Below, one piece after another: positions 1 through 9,115 of a stretch of 64,000 nucleotides of DNA. The notes below the pieces were generated by a model. The model was given only the letters and a program-made list of their open reading frames with translations. It made no database searches and was not told the DNA's origin. The position numbers and the translations under genes are program-made. The DNA is from Bacillus wiedmannii (GTDB taxonomy: Bacteria; Bacillota; Bacilli; Bacillales; Bacillaceae_G): NCBI RefSeq assembly GCF_001583695.1, contig NZ_LOBC01000028.1, forward strand, positions 124,001 to 188,000, given 5' to 3'. Numbering within the stretch: position 1 is the stretch's first letter; each line of letters begins with the position of its first letter.

Positions 1-665
1 TCATCTAATCCTATTAAGCTGTGCGTCGTTGGAACGAGTTTAGAAAGCTTTCCCTCCGAAATTCCTGCAACACGAAGAGCTTCTTCATCCCACTTTAAAG
101 ATTTCAAATTGAACATCCCTGTTGCTGATGCTATAGAATAATCAATTACATATTCATTAAATAACTTATAGAAAACATACTCTTTAATTGAGATGAATTT
201 ATAGCTTTTTGCAAATAACTCAGCATGTTCATTTTTAAGCCAAACTAATTTTGAAAGTGGTGACATAGGATGGATTGGTGTTCCAGTACGAAGGTAAATT
301 TCATGACCATTCATATCATTTTTTATTTTTTCTGCCCAGCTTGCACTTCTATTATCTGCCCAAGTAATACATCTCGTTAACGGCTTCCCTGCTTCGTCTA
401 CAGCAATGACACTATGCATTGCCGAACTAAAAGAAACACAAAGAATATCAACTAGCTGCACATTACTCGATTGTATCGTTTCTTTAATCGTATGTATGAC
501 CGCTTGAAAAATCTCTTCTGGATCTTGTTCTGCTGTTTCTGGTGCGGGAGAATATAAAGGGTATTCAATCCCATGACTTGTAATAACTGATCCATCCACC
601 GAAAACAAAACTGATTTTGTACTAGTTGTCCCAATATCTACACCAATCATATATTTCGAGCTCAC
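1..665 (-). CDS. gntK: Gluconokinase, FGGY family (3' end outside window)
   Basis: ATP-dependent phosphorylation of gluconate to 6-phosphogluconate, feeding the pentose phosphate genes upstream. About 220 N-terminal residues are visible. They show the FGGY phosphate-binding loop (MIGVDIGTTSTKSVLF) and the early catalytic-domain segment ITWADNRSASWAEKI. I chose the GTG at 665 (VSSKYMIGV) because AAAGGGG lies 7 nt upstream; the in-frame ATG at 650 is the alternative. The gene is the last visible member of a same-strand series zwf-gnd-tal-gntK, but a hairpin separates it from tal, so it may have its own promoter. The C-terminal half lies beyond the window edge, so activity cannot be judged. The kinase family is certain; the gluconate assignment rests largely on the neighbours. 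Confidence 0.88.
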   Translation of the reverse strand, partial: MSSKYMIGVDIGTTSTKSVLFSVDGSVITSHGIEYPLYSPAPETAEQDPEEIFQAVIHTIKETIQSSNVQLVDILCVSFSSAMHSVIAVDEAGKPLTRCITWADNRSASWAEKIKNDMNGHEIYLRTGTPIHPMSPLSKLVWLKNEHAELFAKSYKFISIKEYVFYKLFNEYVIDYSIASATGMFNLKSLKWDEEALRVAGISEGKLSKLVPTTHSLIGLD

Positions 666-715
666 TATGTAACCCCTTTCAAATTATTCCTATAGCAAAA
701 GAGCACCATGATGTA

Positions 716-774
716 TACAAAAAGACGCTCCCTTATGAGAGCTACGTTTTCATAAACTTCACTCTCCATAAGGG
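716..774 (-). terminator. Hairpin between tal and gntK
   Basis: Arms CCCTTATGAGAG (730-741) and CTCTC-C-ATAAGGG (762-774) pair with one bulged base around a 20-nt loop. On the minus strand they are followed by GCGTCTTTTTG. It looks like a terminator or attenuator in the 270-bp gap between tal and gntK. Confidence 0.55.
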
Positions 775-935
775 GATCCTTTTTATAACCATTGTGCTGT
801 TTTGAAAATGCATGGTGTCTTTTTATATCGCTGCTTTCACGTAATAAGGTACCAAACTCAGGATTTATTTTACAGGATGAAGTTACATAGAGATTGGTCC
901 TCTCGTGAAAAGCAATTTGTGAAAACTTTACTTCC

Positions 936-1604
936 TTATAACTTAGGCGCTTTCGCCCAATCCGCAGCAAACTTTTCAATACCTTGATCTGTTAGCGGAT
1001 GCATAGCAAGTTGTTCAATGACTTTATAAGGAATTGTTGCAATGTGAGCACCTGCCATCGCTACACGAGTTACATGATCTGGGTGTCTGACAGAAGCCGC
1101 AATAATTTGTGTATCTAATTGGTGAACATCGAATAATTCAGCAATTTTAGCAACTAATAGTACGCCATCTTCAGAAATATCATCTAAGCGACCTAAAAAT
1201 GGAGAAACGTACGTTGCACCTGCTCGAGCAGCTAAAAGAGCTTGGTTCACAGTGAAAATAAGTGTAACGTTTGTTTTCACACCTTTTTCAGTAAGGTAGC
1301 GGCAAGCTTCTAATCCTGCTAGCGTCATCGGAAGTTTTATCGTGATGTTTTTATCACCACCGTTAATTTTAATCAGTTCTTCTGCTTGAGAGATCATTTC
1401 TTCAGCTTCTACAACATCTGGAGTTACTTCTGCCGAAACAGATTCAACGTTAGGTACTGCCTGACAAATTTCTGCAATACGGTCTTCAAACTTAATGCCT
1501 TCTTTCGCTACTAAAGACGGATTTGTTGTCACGCCAGCTAAAACACCTAGTTTATATGCTTTTTTTATGTCCTCAAGATTTGCAGTATCAATAAAAAACT
1601 TCAT
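936..1604 (-). CDS. tal: Transaldolase, small Fsa/TalC-type
   Basis: Transfers a three-carbon dihydroxyacetone unit in the non-oxidative pentose phosphate pathway; cytosolic TIM barrel. The 222 residues fit the short transaldolase subfamily, with the [16 protein letters not shown] start, TTNPSL loop, Schiff-base lysine in NITIKLPMT, and [19 protein letters not shown] followed by [12 protein letters not shown] at 1604 has GGAGGGAATAAATC upstream. It follows gnd by 51 bp on the same strand and lies downstream of zwf, so these three probably form one unit supplying NADPH and pentoses. A ribosome binding site and no strong terminator between gnd and tal support co-transcription. Nothing appears broken. 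Confidence 0.93.
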   Translation of the reverse strand: MKFFIDTANLEDIKKAYKLGVLAGVTTNPSLVAKEGIKFEDRIAEICQAVPNVESVSAEVTPDVVEAEEMISQAEELIKINGGDKNITIKLPMTLAGLEACRYLTEKGVKTNVTLIFTVNQALLAARAGATYVSPFLGRLDDISEDGVLLVAKIAELFDVHQLDTQIIAASVRHPDHVTRVAMAGAHIATIPYKVIEQLAMHPLTDQGIEKFAADWAKAPKL

Positions 1605-1655
1605 GATTTATTCCCTCCATTTTTTAAACGTTAACGAGTTATACTTTTAAAATGT

Positions 1656-2549
1656 TTATTTCTTTTCTACTGCATGTCCGCCAAATTCATTGCGCAGTGC
1701 TGCTACAACTTTCCCTGTAAATGTATCATTATCTAATGAGCGGTAGCGCATTAATAGAGACATTGCGATAACAGGAGTTGCTGTTTGAAGGTCTAATGCT
1801 GTTTCTACTGTCCATTTCCCTTCACCAGAAGAATGCATAACGCCCTTAATTTCATCCAGTTTTGCATCTTTAGAAAATGCATTTTCAGTCAATTCCATTA
1901 ACCATGAACGAATGACTGAACCGTTGTTCCATACTCTTGATACTTTTTCATAATCGTAATCAAATTCACTCTTCTCTAAAACCTCAAATCCTTCACCAAT
2001 AGCAGCCATCATTCCGTATTCAATTCCGTTATGAATCATTTTTAAGAAGTGACCGCTACCAGCTTTCCCTGCATATAAGAATCCATTTTCTACAGCTGTA
2101 TCACGGAAGATAGGTTCAACGATGTCCCAAGCTTCTTGATCTCCTCCGATCATGTAACAAGCACCATTACGAGCACCTTCCATTCCGCCAGAAGTTCCTG
2201 CATCCATAAAGTGAATACCATCTTTCTTTAATTGCTCATATCGGCGAATAGACTCTTTATAATGTGAATTGCCAGCTTCAATTAAAATATCTCCTTTTGA
2301 TAACAGCGGTGTAACCTCATTAATAACAGAATCAACAACAGCGTGCGGAACCATCACCCATAGAATTCTTGGTGATTCCAATGATTGAACGAGTTCGCTT
2401 AAACTAGATACACCTGTAGCACCGTACTCTTTCATTTCTTCCACCGCACTCGTATTTAAATCAAATGCCGCTACTTCATGTTTATGATCCATTAAATTCT
2501 TCCCTAAATTTAATCCCATTTTACCTAAACCAATTAATCCTACTCTCAT
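1656..2549 (-). CDS. gnd: 6-phosphogluconate dehydrogenase, short decarboxylating form (YqeC/GntZ type)
   Basis: Oxidative decarboxylation of 6-phosphogluconate to ribulose 5-phosphate, usually with NAD+ or NADP+. The protein has 297 residues, the short homologue length rather than the 470-residue form. It begins with a Rossmann GLIGLGKMGLNLG motif, then shows DAGTSGGMEGARNGACYMIGG and the catalytic lysine segment GSGHFLKMIHNGIEYGMM. I moved the start to the ATG at 2549 because AAGGAGGAATTATATT precedes it; an upstream in-frame ATG lacks a good ribosome binding site. It sits between zwf and tal, the expected order for the oxidative branch. Confidence 0.93.
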   Translation of the reverse strand: MRVGLIGLGKMGLNLGKNLMDHKHEVAAFDLNTSAVEEMKEYGATGVSSLSELVQSLESPRILWVMVPHAVVDSVINEVTPLLSKGDILIEAGNSHYKESIRRYEQLKKDGIHFMDAGTSGGMEGARNGACYMIGGDQEAWDIVEPIFRDTAVENGFLYAGKAGSGHFLKMIHNGIEYGMMAAIGEGFEVLEKSEFDYDYEKVSRVWNNGSVIRSWLMELTENAFSKDAKLDEIKGVMHSSGEGKWTVETALDLQTATPVIAMSLLMRYRSLDNDTFTGKVVAALRNEFGGHAVEKK

Positions 2550-2645
2550 AATATAATTCCTCCTTGAATTACCTTTCATCATAAATACACATTAATAAAA
2601 TGATGAATATCTTTTTGTCATATTTCTTTACTTATAAGGATGTAC

Positions 2646-4130
2646 TTATTTTTTCAATCCTTCATCTAACCACCATTTAAATTCACTTTCTTGTAATAGA
2701 GCATGAGCAGCATCCGGACCATACGAGCCAGACTCATATTCATGAAGAGGTAACAAGTTTTCTTCGAATGCTTCAAGGATTGGCTGCACCCATTCCCATG
2801 ACAATTCAACTTCTCTCCAGTGAGCAAAGAATGTAGAATCTCCACATACAGCATCATAGATAAGCCTTTCGTAAGCTTCAGGTATTCCCACACCTGTTTG
2901 CTCACAAGTAAAATGAATACGGATCGGTTCAAGCTCTCCATTGTTCAATGGATTTTTACTATTTAATTGGAGTGAAACATTTTCATTTGGGCTAATTTCA
3001 ATGATTAACAAATTAGGCGCTGCATTTGGATTACTATCTTGATACTGCTGTTTTAACGTATTTTTAAACTCAATTACAATACGAGTAGACTTTTCTTTCA
3101 TTCTTTTTCCTGTTCGTATGTAAAAAGGAACATCAGTCCAAAATGGGTTATCAATCCATAAGCGAGCCGCAACAAATGTATCTGTTTGAGAAGAAGGATT
3201 TACTCCTGGCTCCTCTCTATACGCCACAACTTGTTGTCCTTTTATCTCCCCTGAAGCATATTGTCCGCGAATGATATGGTTTTGAACGTCTTCTTTTTTC
3301 ACTTTACGAAGAGTCTCCATGACCTTTCGTTTTTCCTCACGAATTTCACATGCATTGATCTTTTCCGGCAGATTCATAGCAGTCATCATTAATATTTGCA
3401 GCATATGATTTTGAACCATATCGCGAATGGCTCCTGCATGATCATAATATGCTGCCCTTTCTTCTACACCAACCGTTTCACTAGCTGTGATTTGTACATT
3501 CGCAATATGTTCTTTATTCCAAATCGATTGGAGAACAGGGTTTGCAAATTCAAGTGCTTCAATATTTTGAACCATCGGCTTACCTAAATAATGATCAATA
3601 CGGTATATTTCGTCTTCTTCAAACGTTCGACTAAGCCTATCATTCAGCTCTCGGGCAGATGTAAGATCATGACCAAATGGTTTCTCAATCATTAGGCGCT
3701 TCCATCCATCCGTTTTATCAAGTCCACTTTCTTTAATATTTAAAGCAATGGTCTCAAAGAAGTCAGGAGTAACTGAAAGGTAGAACATTCTATTCCCTTG
3801 TATATTTTGTTCTTCTTCCCTTTCACGAACTACTTGCAATAACCTTTTATAATCTTCTGGCTTATTCACATCTAATGGACAATAACGAAAACACTCTAAA
3901 AAATCTTCTATTTTCGGAGTACCTTCATCTTTGCGACGAGAAAAAGTTTCTATTGATTCTTTTACTCTTTTTTGAAAATCTAAATGAGATACTTCACGTC
4001 TTCCAAGCCCAATAACGGATATTTGCTTTGGAAGCTTTTGATCGCTATATAAGTTATATAGTGCAGGGTAAATTTTCCTTTTCGCTAAATCCCCTGTTGC
4101 TCCAAATAAAACAAAGGTCATTGATTCCAA
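2646..4130 (-). CDS. zwf: Glucose-6-phosphate 1-dehydrogenase
   Basis: First step of the oxidative pentose phosphate pathway: glucose 6-phosphate plus NADP+ to 6-phosphogluconolactone. The 494-residue protein carries the nucleotide-binding FGATGDLAKRKIYPALY near the N-terminus, the EKPFGHDL segment, and the active-site signature RIDHYLGKPMVQN. The start is a TTG at 4130 with GAGGGGG 7 nt upstream; the longer frame from 4181 has no ribosome binding site and would add 17 unlike residues. It is the promoter-proximal gene of zwf-gnd-tal. The 340-bp leader carries a perfect 15-bp inverted repeat (4330-4362) that could be an operator. NADPH from this enzyme would supply the redox-defence genes nearby, but that link is only inferred. 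Confidence 0.96.
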   Translation of the reverse strand: MESMTFVLFGATGDLAKRKIYPALYNLYSDQKLPKQISVIGLGRREVSHLDFQKRVKESIETFSRRKDEGTPKIEDFLECFRYCPLDVNKPEDYKRLLQVVREREEEQNIQGNRMFYLSVTPDFFETIALNIKESGLDKTDGWKRLMIEKPFGHDLTSARELNDRLSRTFEEDEIYRIDHYLGKPMVQNIEALEFANPVLQSIWNKEHIANVQITASETVGVEERAAYYDHAGAIRDMVQNHMLQILMMTAMNLPEKINACEIREEKRKVMETLRKVKKEDVQNHIIRGQYASGEIKGQQVVAYREEPGVNPSSQTDTFVAARLWIDNPFWTDVPFYIRTGKRMKEKSTRIVIEFKNTLKQQYQDSNPNAAPNLLIIEISPNENVSLQLNSKNPLNNGELEPIRIHFTCEQTGVGIPEAYERLIYDAVCGDSTFFAHWREVELSWEWVQPILEAFEENLLPLHEYESGSYGPDAAHALLQESEFKWWLDEGLKK

Positions 4131-4329
4131 TTTCAGTCCCCCTCGTGATGTATAGTCATTGTCACTATAGTAAAAATGCATTGTACAGAAGCTACTATTA
4201 TTGTTGATCCAATCTTACTTCTTAAATTCTAATTTTTTATATTTGTCGCTTTCTCATTGTCCCCAATATTAATAGTGGCAATTCAAAGCATTTTCCCCAC
4301 ATCCTACTTACTCAGTTTAACTTATATTA

Positions 4330-4362
4330 AATAACTTAATTACTTTTAGTAATTAAGTTATT
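4330..4362. repeat. Perfect 15-bp inverted repeat in the zwf upstream region
   Basis: AATAACTTAATTACT (4330-4344), loop TTT, AGTAATTAAGTTATT (4348-4362). Neither side has the T-run of a terminator, and it lies about 200 bp upstream of the zwf start. An operator is possible. Apart from this, 4131-4470 holds nothing I can name. Confidence 0.7.
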
Positions 4363-4470
4363 TTATGTCTACCATATTAACTACATAGATTATAATCGTC
4401 AAGAAAAGTGTCTCGAATTAAAGATTTTTATTCCGTAACATCTTATTAGAAATATGTTCATGAGCTGAAT

Positions 4471-4520
4471 AATAAAAAGGCAAAACCGAACAAGAATATG
4501 TTCGGTTTTGCCTTTTTATT
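4471..4520 (-). terminator. Perfect 22-bp stem terminator after the UPF0303 gene
   Basis: Arms 4471-4492 and 4499-4520 pair over 22 bp without mismatch around a 6-nt loop (AGAATA). The left arm ends in AATAAAAAGG, giving U-rich 3' ends on the minus strand. The stop codon of the upstream gene overlaps the stem. Confidence 0.85.
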
Positions 4521-4995
4521 ATTGTTTCAAATGATTTTTAACTGCCCTTATAACTAATTCATGATCTTCTTCTGGTGGTAACCCTGAAACTGTTATCATT
4601 CCAATAACTCCTACATCTTTTATTTGCACAGGAACGCAACCACCAAATGCAGCATAATCCGACCTATCTAAAAGATATTTTTCATTATATGGAATGCCCG
4701 TTATTTCACTTTGTATCTGCATATAATACGAGCTATGATTATGCAAAGAAACAACTCGTTTTTTACGCTCAATCCATTGTGTATTTTCCGCAGTTGTCCC
4801 TGTCATCTTGAAATGAAATAGTTGCACACCATTTTTCGCTATATCAACAGCAATCAATTTCCCTTCCTTCCTCGCTGTTTCAACGATAAATAAACCTATT
4901 TGCAAAGCATCTTCATTTGTAAAAGACGAAAATTGAAGTGTTTCCTCCTCTATTAAAATTTGTTTACTAATTTCATTCAAATTTGAAGTACTCAT
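4519..4995 (-). CDS. UPF0303 / heme-degrading-domain (HbpS-GlcG-like) family protein
   Basis: A 158-residue cytosolic protein of the UPF0303 family, related to HbpS/GlcG domains; some members bind heme or corrinoids, but no reaction is established for this subgroup. Visible family features are the N-terminal helix [18 protein letters not shown], the central [15 protein letters not shown], and the C-terminal [23 protein letters not shown] loop. The start is the ATG at 4995, preceded by AAGGGGGATAAACAT; the 11 residues upstream in frame are not typical. It is monocistronic, closed by the 22-bp stem terminator. Confidence 0.8.
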   Translation of the reverse strand: MSTSNLNEISKQILIEEETLQFSSFTNEDALQIGLFIVETARKEGKLIAVDIAKNGVQLFHFKMTGTTAENTQWIERKKRVVSLHNHSSYYMQIQSEITGIPYNEKYLLDRSDYAAFGGCVPVQIKDVGVIGMITVSGLPPEEDHELVIRAVKNHLKQ

Positions 4996-5205
4996 ATGTT
5001 TATCCCCCTTACTCACTTTATGCCACATTGCTATTTTTAAAATTATGCGACCCTACCGTACTGACTTTCCATATAACCTAATAACGTAAAGCGTATTCTT
5101 TTCTTCTTGGTGCTATTATGAATTATATTTAACGCCTTAAAAATGTATGTCCTTTCGTACTAAACATTTCGTATAGAAGTTTTCTTCCGGATACTTCTTA
5201 CAAGC

Positions 5206-5236
5206 ATAAAAAAACCAGTTGATTGAGCAACCGGTT
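5206..5236 (-). terminator. Terminator after the STAS-like gene
   Basis: AACCAGTTG (5213-5221) pairs with CAACCGGTT (5228-5236) with one mismatch. The minus strand continues into a run of seven T. Confidence 0.75.
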
Positions 5237-5247
5237 CGCTAAAATTT

Positions 5248-5625
5248 TTATATAGGATATTCATTCAACCAAATGAATGCTTGTTCATAATCATCGAAAA
5301 ATTTTATAGATTCTTTTGTATTGGATTGTTGTAAATAATTCAGTATCTCCCCTTCTTCAAGGAGAAAAGCAATTGCCTTACTGTGATTCAAAATCGTTTC
5401 ATTGAAAAACTTATCTTTCCATACTTTTTGAACAGAAAAATGATCTGGCGTGTACCCTTTTCTATCTACCAGCAATTTGTATTTCCGTCCCTCGGAAATG
5501 AATTGCTGACAAACTTGCTCGAAGCCATTAAACCATTCATAAACATCATCTGTTTTAATCTTGCCTATAAGACGAGTAACAATTATATCTCCGGAAACAG
5601 TTGTACTAATATTCAGTTTACTCAA
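5248..5625 (-). CDS. STAS/SpoIIAA-like domain protein, function unknown
   Basis: About 125 residues, soluble, no signal peptide. The pattern (an N-terminal beta strand NISTTVSGDIIVTRLIGKI, a helix around EWFNGFEQVCQQF, the strand KYKLLVDRKGY, and a C-terminal SIKFFDDYEQAFIWL) matches the general SpoIIAA/STAS-like fold of small Bacillus proteins, but I do not recognise a defined family. A start at the ATG at 5670 is unlikely because a promoter (TTGATT-16-TATAAT) overlaps it. The TTG at 5625 with AAGGGAG 11 nt upstream fits better. It stands alone between two terminators. A role in stress signalling would be guesswork. Confidence 0.6.
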   Translation of the reverse strand: MSKLNISTTVSGDIIVTRLIGKIKTDDVYEWFNGFEQVCQQFISEGRKYKLLVDRKGYTPDHFSVQKVWKDKFFNETILNHSKAIAFLLEEGEILNYLQQSNTKESIKFFDDYEQAFIWLNEYPI

Positions 5626-5650
5626 ATTGGAATCATCTCCCTTAGTTACA

Positions 5651-5678
5651 ATTATACGGAAATATCCCATGAAATCAA
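5651..5678 (-). promoter_or_regulatory. SigA-type promoter of the STAS-like gene
   Basis: Minus-strand TTGATT (5678-5673), a 16-nt spacer, TATAAT (5656-5651). Transcription would start near 5644, just ahead of the TTG start. It therefore decides the start codon of the gene. Confidence 0.65.
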
Positions 5679-5763
5679 TAAGATAAAATTGTTACGCATT
5701 GAAGCAATCTTATTTACGAAAAGAGCCTATGTGAAAGATGATCTTGTGTCGCTAATTTAAAAA

Positions 5764-5796
5764 AGGACAGACTCTCCAAACGGAGAAGTCTGTCCC
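5764..5796 (-). terminator. Terminator after the amino-acid permease
   Basis: GGACAGACT-CTCC and GGAG-AAGTCTGTCC pair with a bulge around AAAC. On the minus strand the stem is followed by TTTTTTAAATT. Confidence 0.85.
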
Positions 5797-5840
5797 AAAA
5801 TCGTTCTATTTTATTTTACATTAGAACTAACAATCGTGAA

Positions 5841-7160
5841 TTAGAATAATGACTTAATACTTGCTAAAACAGTAAGTACACCTACAATAATAACAAATAC
5901 GTTACTCATTTTCCCTTTGTATTTAGCTAGTACTGGTACTTTATTGATTGCATACATCGGTAATAGACATAAGATAGCAGCAACTAATGGACCGCTTAGA
6001 GAATCAATAAGTCCAAGAATACTTGGATTTGTATAAGCAACAAACCAGCATGATAATACAACAAAAGTAAGGACGATTGTCTTAATTGTTTTTTCTTCAA
6101 TAACTTTTCCACGTGATTTACCGAACTTAATAATCATGTCACGCATTACTTCAAATGCTCCGATATAATGGCCAAGGAATGATTTTGTAATAGCCACAAA
6201 AGCAATGATTGGAGCTGCAATCGTAATTACAGGTGAATTAAGCTCATTAGCAAGATATGAAAGAATTGATAAGTTTTGCTCTTTTGCCATTTTTAAATCC
6301 TCTGGAGTCAAGCTCAGTGTACTACTCCAAACGAAGAACATAACTACAGCGAATGTCATGATATAACAAACTTTTTGTATTTGCGCACATTTAGCATCAG
6401 TAGCTTCTATTCCATACGTAGCTCTCTGTTTCACAACAAATGATGAAATCATAGGTGAATGATTAAATGAGAATACGATGATTGGTAGAATCAACAATAT
6501 CGTTCCAAAATATCCTGTTCCTGTTGAAGCAGTAGAAACAGCTGAAAAGCTAAGCATTGACGTATTCCACTGTGGAATTAAAGATATTGCGATAAACAGT
6601 AGAGAAGCTATGAAAGGATACACTAGCATACTCATGATCTTTACAGTAATATCTTGACCAAAATTCAGTATAGCGATAAGACCAAGAACTAATACAAGTG
6701 ATAAAATAGCCCTTGGAGGCTCTGGCATGTGCAATTGATGCACGATAAAGCTACTTGCAGTATTTGTAAGCGCAACCGAATACATTAGCACGATTGTATA
6801 AATTGAACCGAAATATACGATGTTAAAAATGATACTTGCTTTATTTCCGAAATACTCTCTAATTGTACCTGTGATCCCCTCATCAGCAGAATTAGAAGCG
6901 TATATCATTTTAGCAAGTGCCCTATGTGAGTAATACATAACTGGATATGCAAGCAATGTAATTAGTAGTAATGATAATAAACCACCTGAACCTGCATTAA
7001 TCGGTAAAAAGAGCACCCCTGCTCCAATTGCAGTTCCAAATAGGCTCAATGCCCATGTAGTATCCTGCTTATGCCACTTTTTCGGATCTGCATATTGCTC
7101 ATTTTTTAGTGCGATATTTTCAGCTTGAACTTCTATTTTCTTTGCAGTATTCCCGTTCAT
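5841..7160 (-). CDS. Amino-acid permease, HAAAP family (SdaC/TdcC-like serine/threonine transporter)
   Basis: A 439-residue inner-membrane proton- or sodium-coupled amino-acid symporter of the hydroxy/aromatic amino-acid permease family. An N-terminal cytosolic stretch ends in WALSLFGTAIGAGVLFLPINAGSGG, the conserved helix 1 motif. About eleven hydrophobic segments follow, with the family sequence FSFNHSPMISSFV in the middle. The ATG at 7160 (MNGNTAKK) is preceded by AAGGGGGAGTTATTAT; 45 upstream in-frame residues are rejected as leader. The gene is monocistronic with its own terminator and a roughly 900-bp upstream region. Serine or threonine as substrate follows from the subfamily resemblance, not from residues I can read. 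Confidence 0.85.
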   Translation of the reverse strand: MNGNTAKKIEVQAENIALKNEQYADPKKWHKQDTTWALSLFGTAIGAGVLFLPINAGSGGLLSLLLITLLAYPVMYYSHRALAKMIYASNSADEGITGTIREYFGNKASIIFNIVYFGSIYTIVLMYSVALTNTASSFIVHQLHMPEPPRAILSLVLVLGLIAILNFGQDITVKIMSMLVYPFIASLLFIAISLIPQWNTSMLSFSAVSTASTGTGYFGTILLILPIIVFSFNHSPMISSFVVKQRATYGIEATDAKCAQIQKVCYIMTFAVVMFFVWSSTLSLTPEDLKMAKEQNLSILSYLANELNSPVITIAAPIIAFVAITKSFLGHYIGAFEVMRDMIIKFGKSRGKVIEEKTIKTIVLTFVVLSCWFVAYTNPSILGLIDSLSGPLVAAILCLLPMYAINKVPVLAKYKGKMSNVFVIIVGVLTVLASIKSLF

Positions 7161-8059
7161 ATAATAACTCCCCCTTGTATCTATTCTTGCGTCTCTCTTT
7201 ATAGCTAACAAATATTCCTTTTTTCGGAAAATGAATTCCTTACAAGTTGCCCCACATTGCAAGTCCTTCATCATAATGAATCCAAATTGAAACATTCGCT
7301 AGTTAGCGTCCTAACATAAATGTTAGCGTTCACAAAAAAGTTTACTCGTACTATCCGCTCTTTATATAAAGACCGCTTAAGAGAACAATATTGAATAGAC
7401 TTCATAAATACGTTGCAACATTTCTAATAACAGTGTATTACTTTTATGGTTTCTCTAAATTACTTGTAAAAGTAATTTCAGTTAAACCGGCCTCTCTTCA
7501 TTTATGAGGCATTTCTTTCTCAATCCTATACATCACTTTAATAGCTTCGGCAGCATTTATGGTATTGATTACACAAGCCACTGAAGCACTTTACATACAT
7601 TTCGCCTCTAACCACACACCTTTCTTACTAATAATCGCATTTTTTATATTTTCTCCAGAGATAATAAAATTTCTCTCGACGCACTCATTATAACGTGTAT
7701 ATTTATAAAATTAATATTTTTATATTTTCAGAAATATTAATTGGATATAATTTTACATGGATAATATTTTACAGTTAGCATGCAACCCTTGTTCCTATCG
7801 CTTAAAATGGAATTAATCAGCATAAAACACAGTAAAATATTGTTTATTTAAGCTACTCATTTTAAAATTTTTTATATTTTTCTTTATCTAAAAATTTTAT
7901 TTCAAACTAAAAAAGATATCCTAATAAATAATTAATGTGGTGAAAAAAATATCTTTTTAAATGCATAAACCAAATTTTAGGATATATATTACAAACAGTG
8001 CATTCATATACATTTTTAAACTTGATGCTAACGAGAGAACCGCTCACATTTTGCTACAC
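7161..8059. other. Long intergenic region with palindromes and a possible decayed ORF
   Basis: About 900 bp without an intact gene. CTAACA-TAAA-TGTTAG sits at about 7311-7326, and the symmetric TCTTTATATAAAGA, within CCGCTCTTTATATAAAGACCGC, near 7350; both are possible operators for the permease. On the minus strand near 7650-7510 one frame reads ENIKNAIISKKGVWLEAKC, then a stop, then NTINAAEAIKVMYRIEKEM. This may be a gene remnant that I cannot assign. The rest is AT-rich with no recognisable content. Confidence 0.4.
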
Positions 8060-8096
8060 GAAAAAATAAAATAAGCTGCCCATATGGACAGCTCAT
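8060..8096 (-). terminator. Terminator after the IDEAL-domain gene
   Basis: Near-palindrome AGCTGCCCATATGGACAGCT (8074-8093) followed on the minus strand by TATTTTATTTTTTCG. Confidence 0.75.
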
Positions 8097-8195
8097 TTAC
8101 ATCATTCAATCACCACTTTTATTAAAATGCAACAAAAGAGATGATATTATTGATTATTACACGATTCAACCTATGAAAAGCGAATAATTTAACCT

Positions 8196-8531
8196 TTAAA
8201 ATCCCTCATTAACTAGCTCTTTTATCAAGTTTAATTTTGCAGAAAGCTCAATAAACCATTCTTCATCCCCTGTTAATAATGCAAGGTCTATAAGATACAG
8301 GATTTGCTCCTTATTTATTACCTTTGATTCAGGGAGTTTGTTAACGTGTTTACTAAAGAGTAAAATCGCTTCGTTCATTGTGTACTTGTCGTCACGTTTC
8401 ACAATGCTAACTGTAACTACATCTTCCACTTCATCAAGTGATACAATGTAACCAACTATGAATTCACCCTCATTTGATATTCCACGAACCCAATCTCCCA
8501 CTTTTAAAACATGATTATTATTTGACATCAT
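8196..8531 (-). CDS. IDEAL domain-containing protein
   Basis: A 111-residue protein with an N-terminal SH3-like beta section (VLKVGDWVRGISNEGEFIVGYI) and a C-terminal IDEAL domain, seen as LIDLALLTGDEEWFIELS. The family is found in Firmicutes, often in adaptor-like or competence-related proteins such as ComK-region factors; the precise role is unknown. ATG at 8531 has GAAGGTGAAAAAGT upstream. The 124-bp gap to saiR contains the dyad ACTGTA-N11-TACAGT at 8593-8615. The same dyad occurs before saiR and spxA2, so this gene is probably a member of the SaiR regulon. Confidence 0.8.
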   Translation of the reverse strand: MMSNNNHVLKVGDWVRGISNEGEFIVGYIVSLDEVEDVVTVSIVKRDDKYTMNEAILLFSKHVNKLPESKVINKEQILYLIDLALLTGDEEWFIELSAKLNLIKELVNEGF

Positions 8532-8592
8532 ACTTTTTCACCTTCTTATCAATATTTTTGTAACGATAAAAAAGATATAAAAACTAACTTAA

Positions 8593-8615
8593 ACTGTATT
8601 ATTTTTAATTACAGT
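8593..8615. promoter_or_regulatory. Putative SaiR operator 1 (upstream of the IDEAL gene)
   Basis: ACTGTA-N11-TACAGT, a perfect dyad that extends one base further on each side (A...T). It has the same sequence and spacing as the sites at 9116, 11366 and 11480. It lies 62 bp before the IDEAL start codon and 41 bp beyond the saiR stop. Confidence 0.7.
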
Positions 8616-8655
8616 TATTTTTTAAGAACTCACGGCTACATAATAATTAAGCCGC

Positions 8656-9069
8656 TTAACGTTCTTGATTAATAAGGTCAACAACTTCTTTCATTGTATA
8701 ATTCTTTAAATATTCACCTAGATGTTCTTCCGCACCTAAGAAAATAGCAAAAAGAACTTTCCGCATGTTCGAACCTACAATACACTGATCATTTGATTCT
8801 GGACACTTCGGCTGCAATGCACCTTCAGAGGTTATTTGATAAATATTCCAAAGATTAATTTCACTTAAATCACGGGCAAAAATAAAACCTCCACCAGTTC
8901 CCTCTTTTGATTGTATAAACTTATGTTTTTTTAACAAACTTAGCACTTTGCGAATGCGTACGGGATGAACACCTGCACTTTCTGAAATAGCATTACTTGT
9001 TGACATCCGATCTGGCTGTAAAGCTAAATAAGTTAAACTGTGAATGGCCAAAGTAAAGTCGCTGTTCAT
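8656..9069 (-). CDS. saiR: Rrf2-family transcriptional regulator, SaiR-like
   Basis: A 137-residue winged-helix repressor of the Rrf2 family: N-terminal MNSDFTLAIHSLTYLALQP, wHTH SNAISESAGVHPVRIRKVLSLLKK with the wing EGTGGGFIFARD, then a C-terminal dimerisation helix. Two cysteines in PKCPESNDQC could sense thiol stress; the three-cysteine cluster pattern of iron-sulfur members is not present. From memory, in B. anthracis an Rrf2 protein called SaiR represses the spxA2 operon. Here the gene lies downstream of spxA2-yizD but is split off by an IS element. The start at 9069 has AGGAGGACAACA upstream. Its own promoter (TTGACT at 9150-9145) is overlapped by dyad 2, suggesting autoregulation. Confidence 0.82.
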   Translation of the reverse strand: MNSDFTLAIHSLTYLALQPDRMSTSNAISESAGVHPVRIRKVLSLLKKHKFIQSKEGTGGGFIFARDLSEINLWNIYQITSEGALQPKCPESNDQCIVGSNMRKVLFAIFLGAEEHLGEYLKNYTMKEVVDLINQER

Positions 9070-9115
9070 TGTTGTCCTCCTACGATAAAAAATATGATTT
9101 CTCGCTTAGTAACAT

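Noticed and set aside
665-979. 104-residue minus-strand ORF overlapping the 3' end of tal
   Set aside because: No ribosome binding site, overlaps tal in another frame, and the composition is unlike neighbouring proteins.
8600-8655. Terminator at the end of saiR
   Set aside because: The AAGCGGCT/AGCCG stem is short and irregular; the stronger feature there is the SaiR-type dyad.
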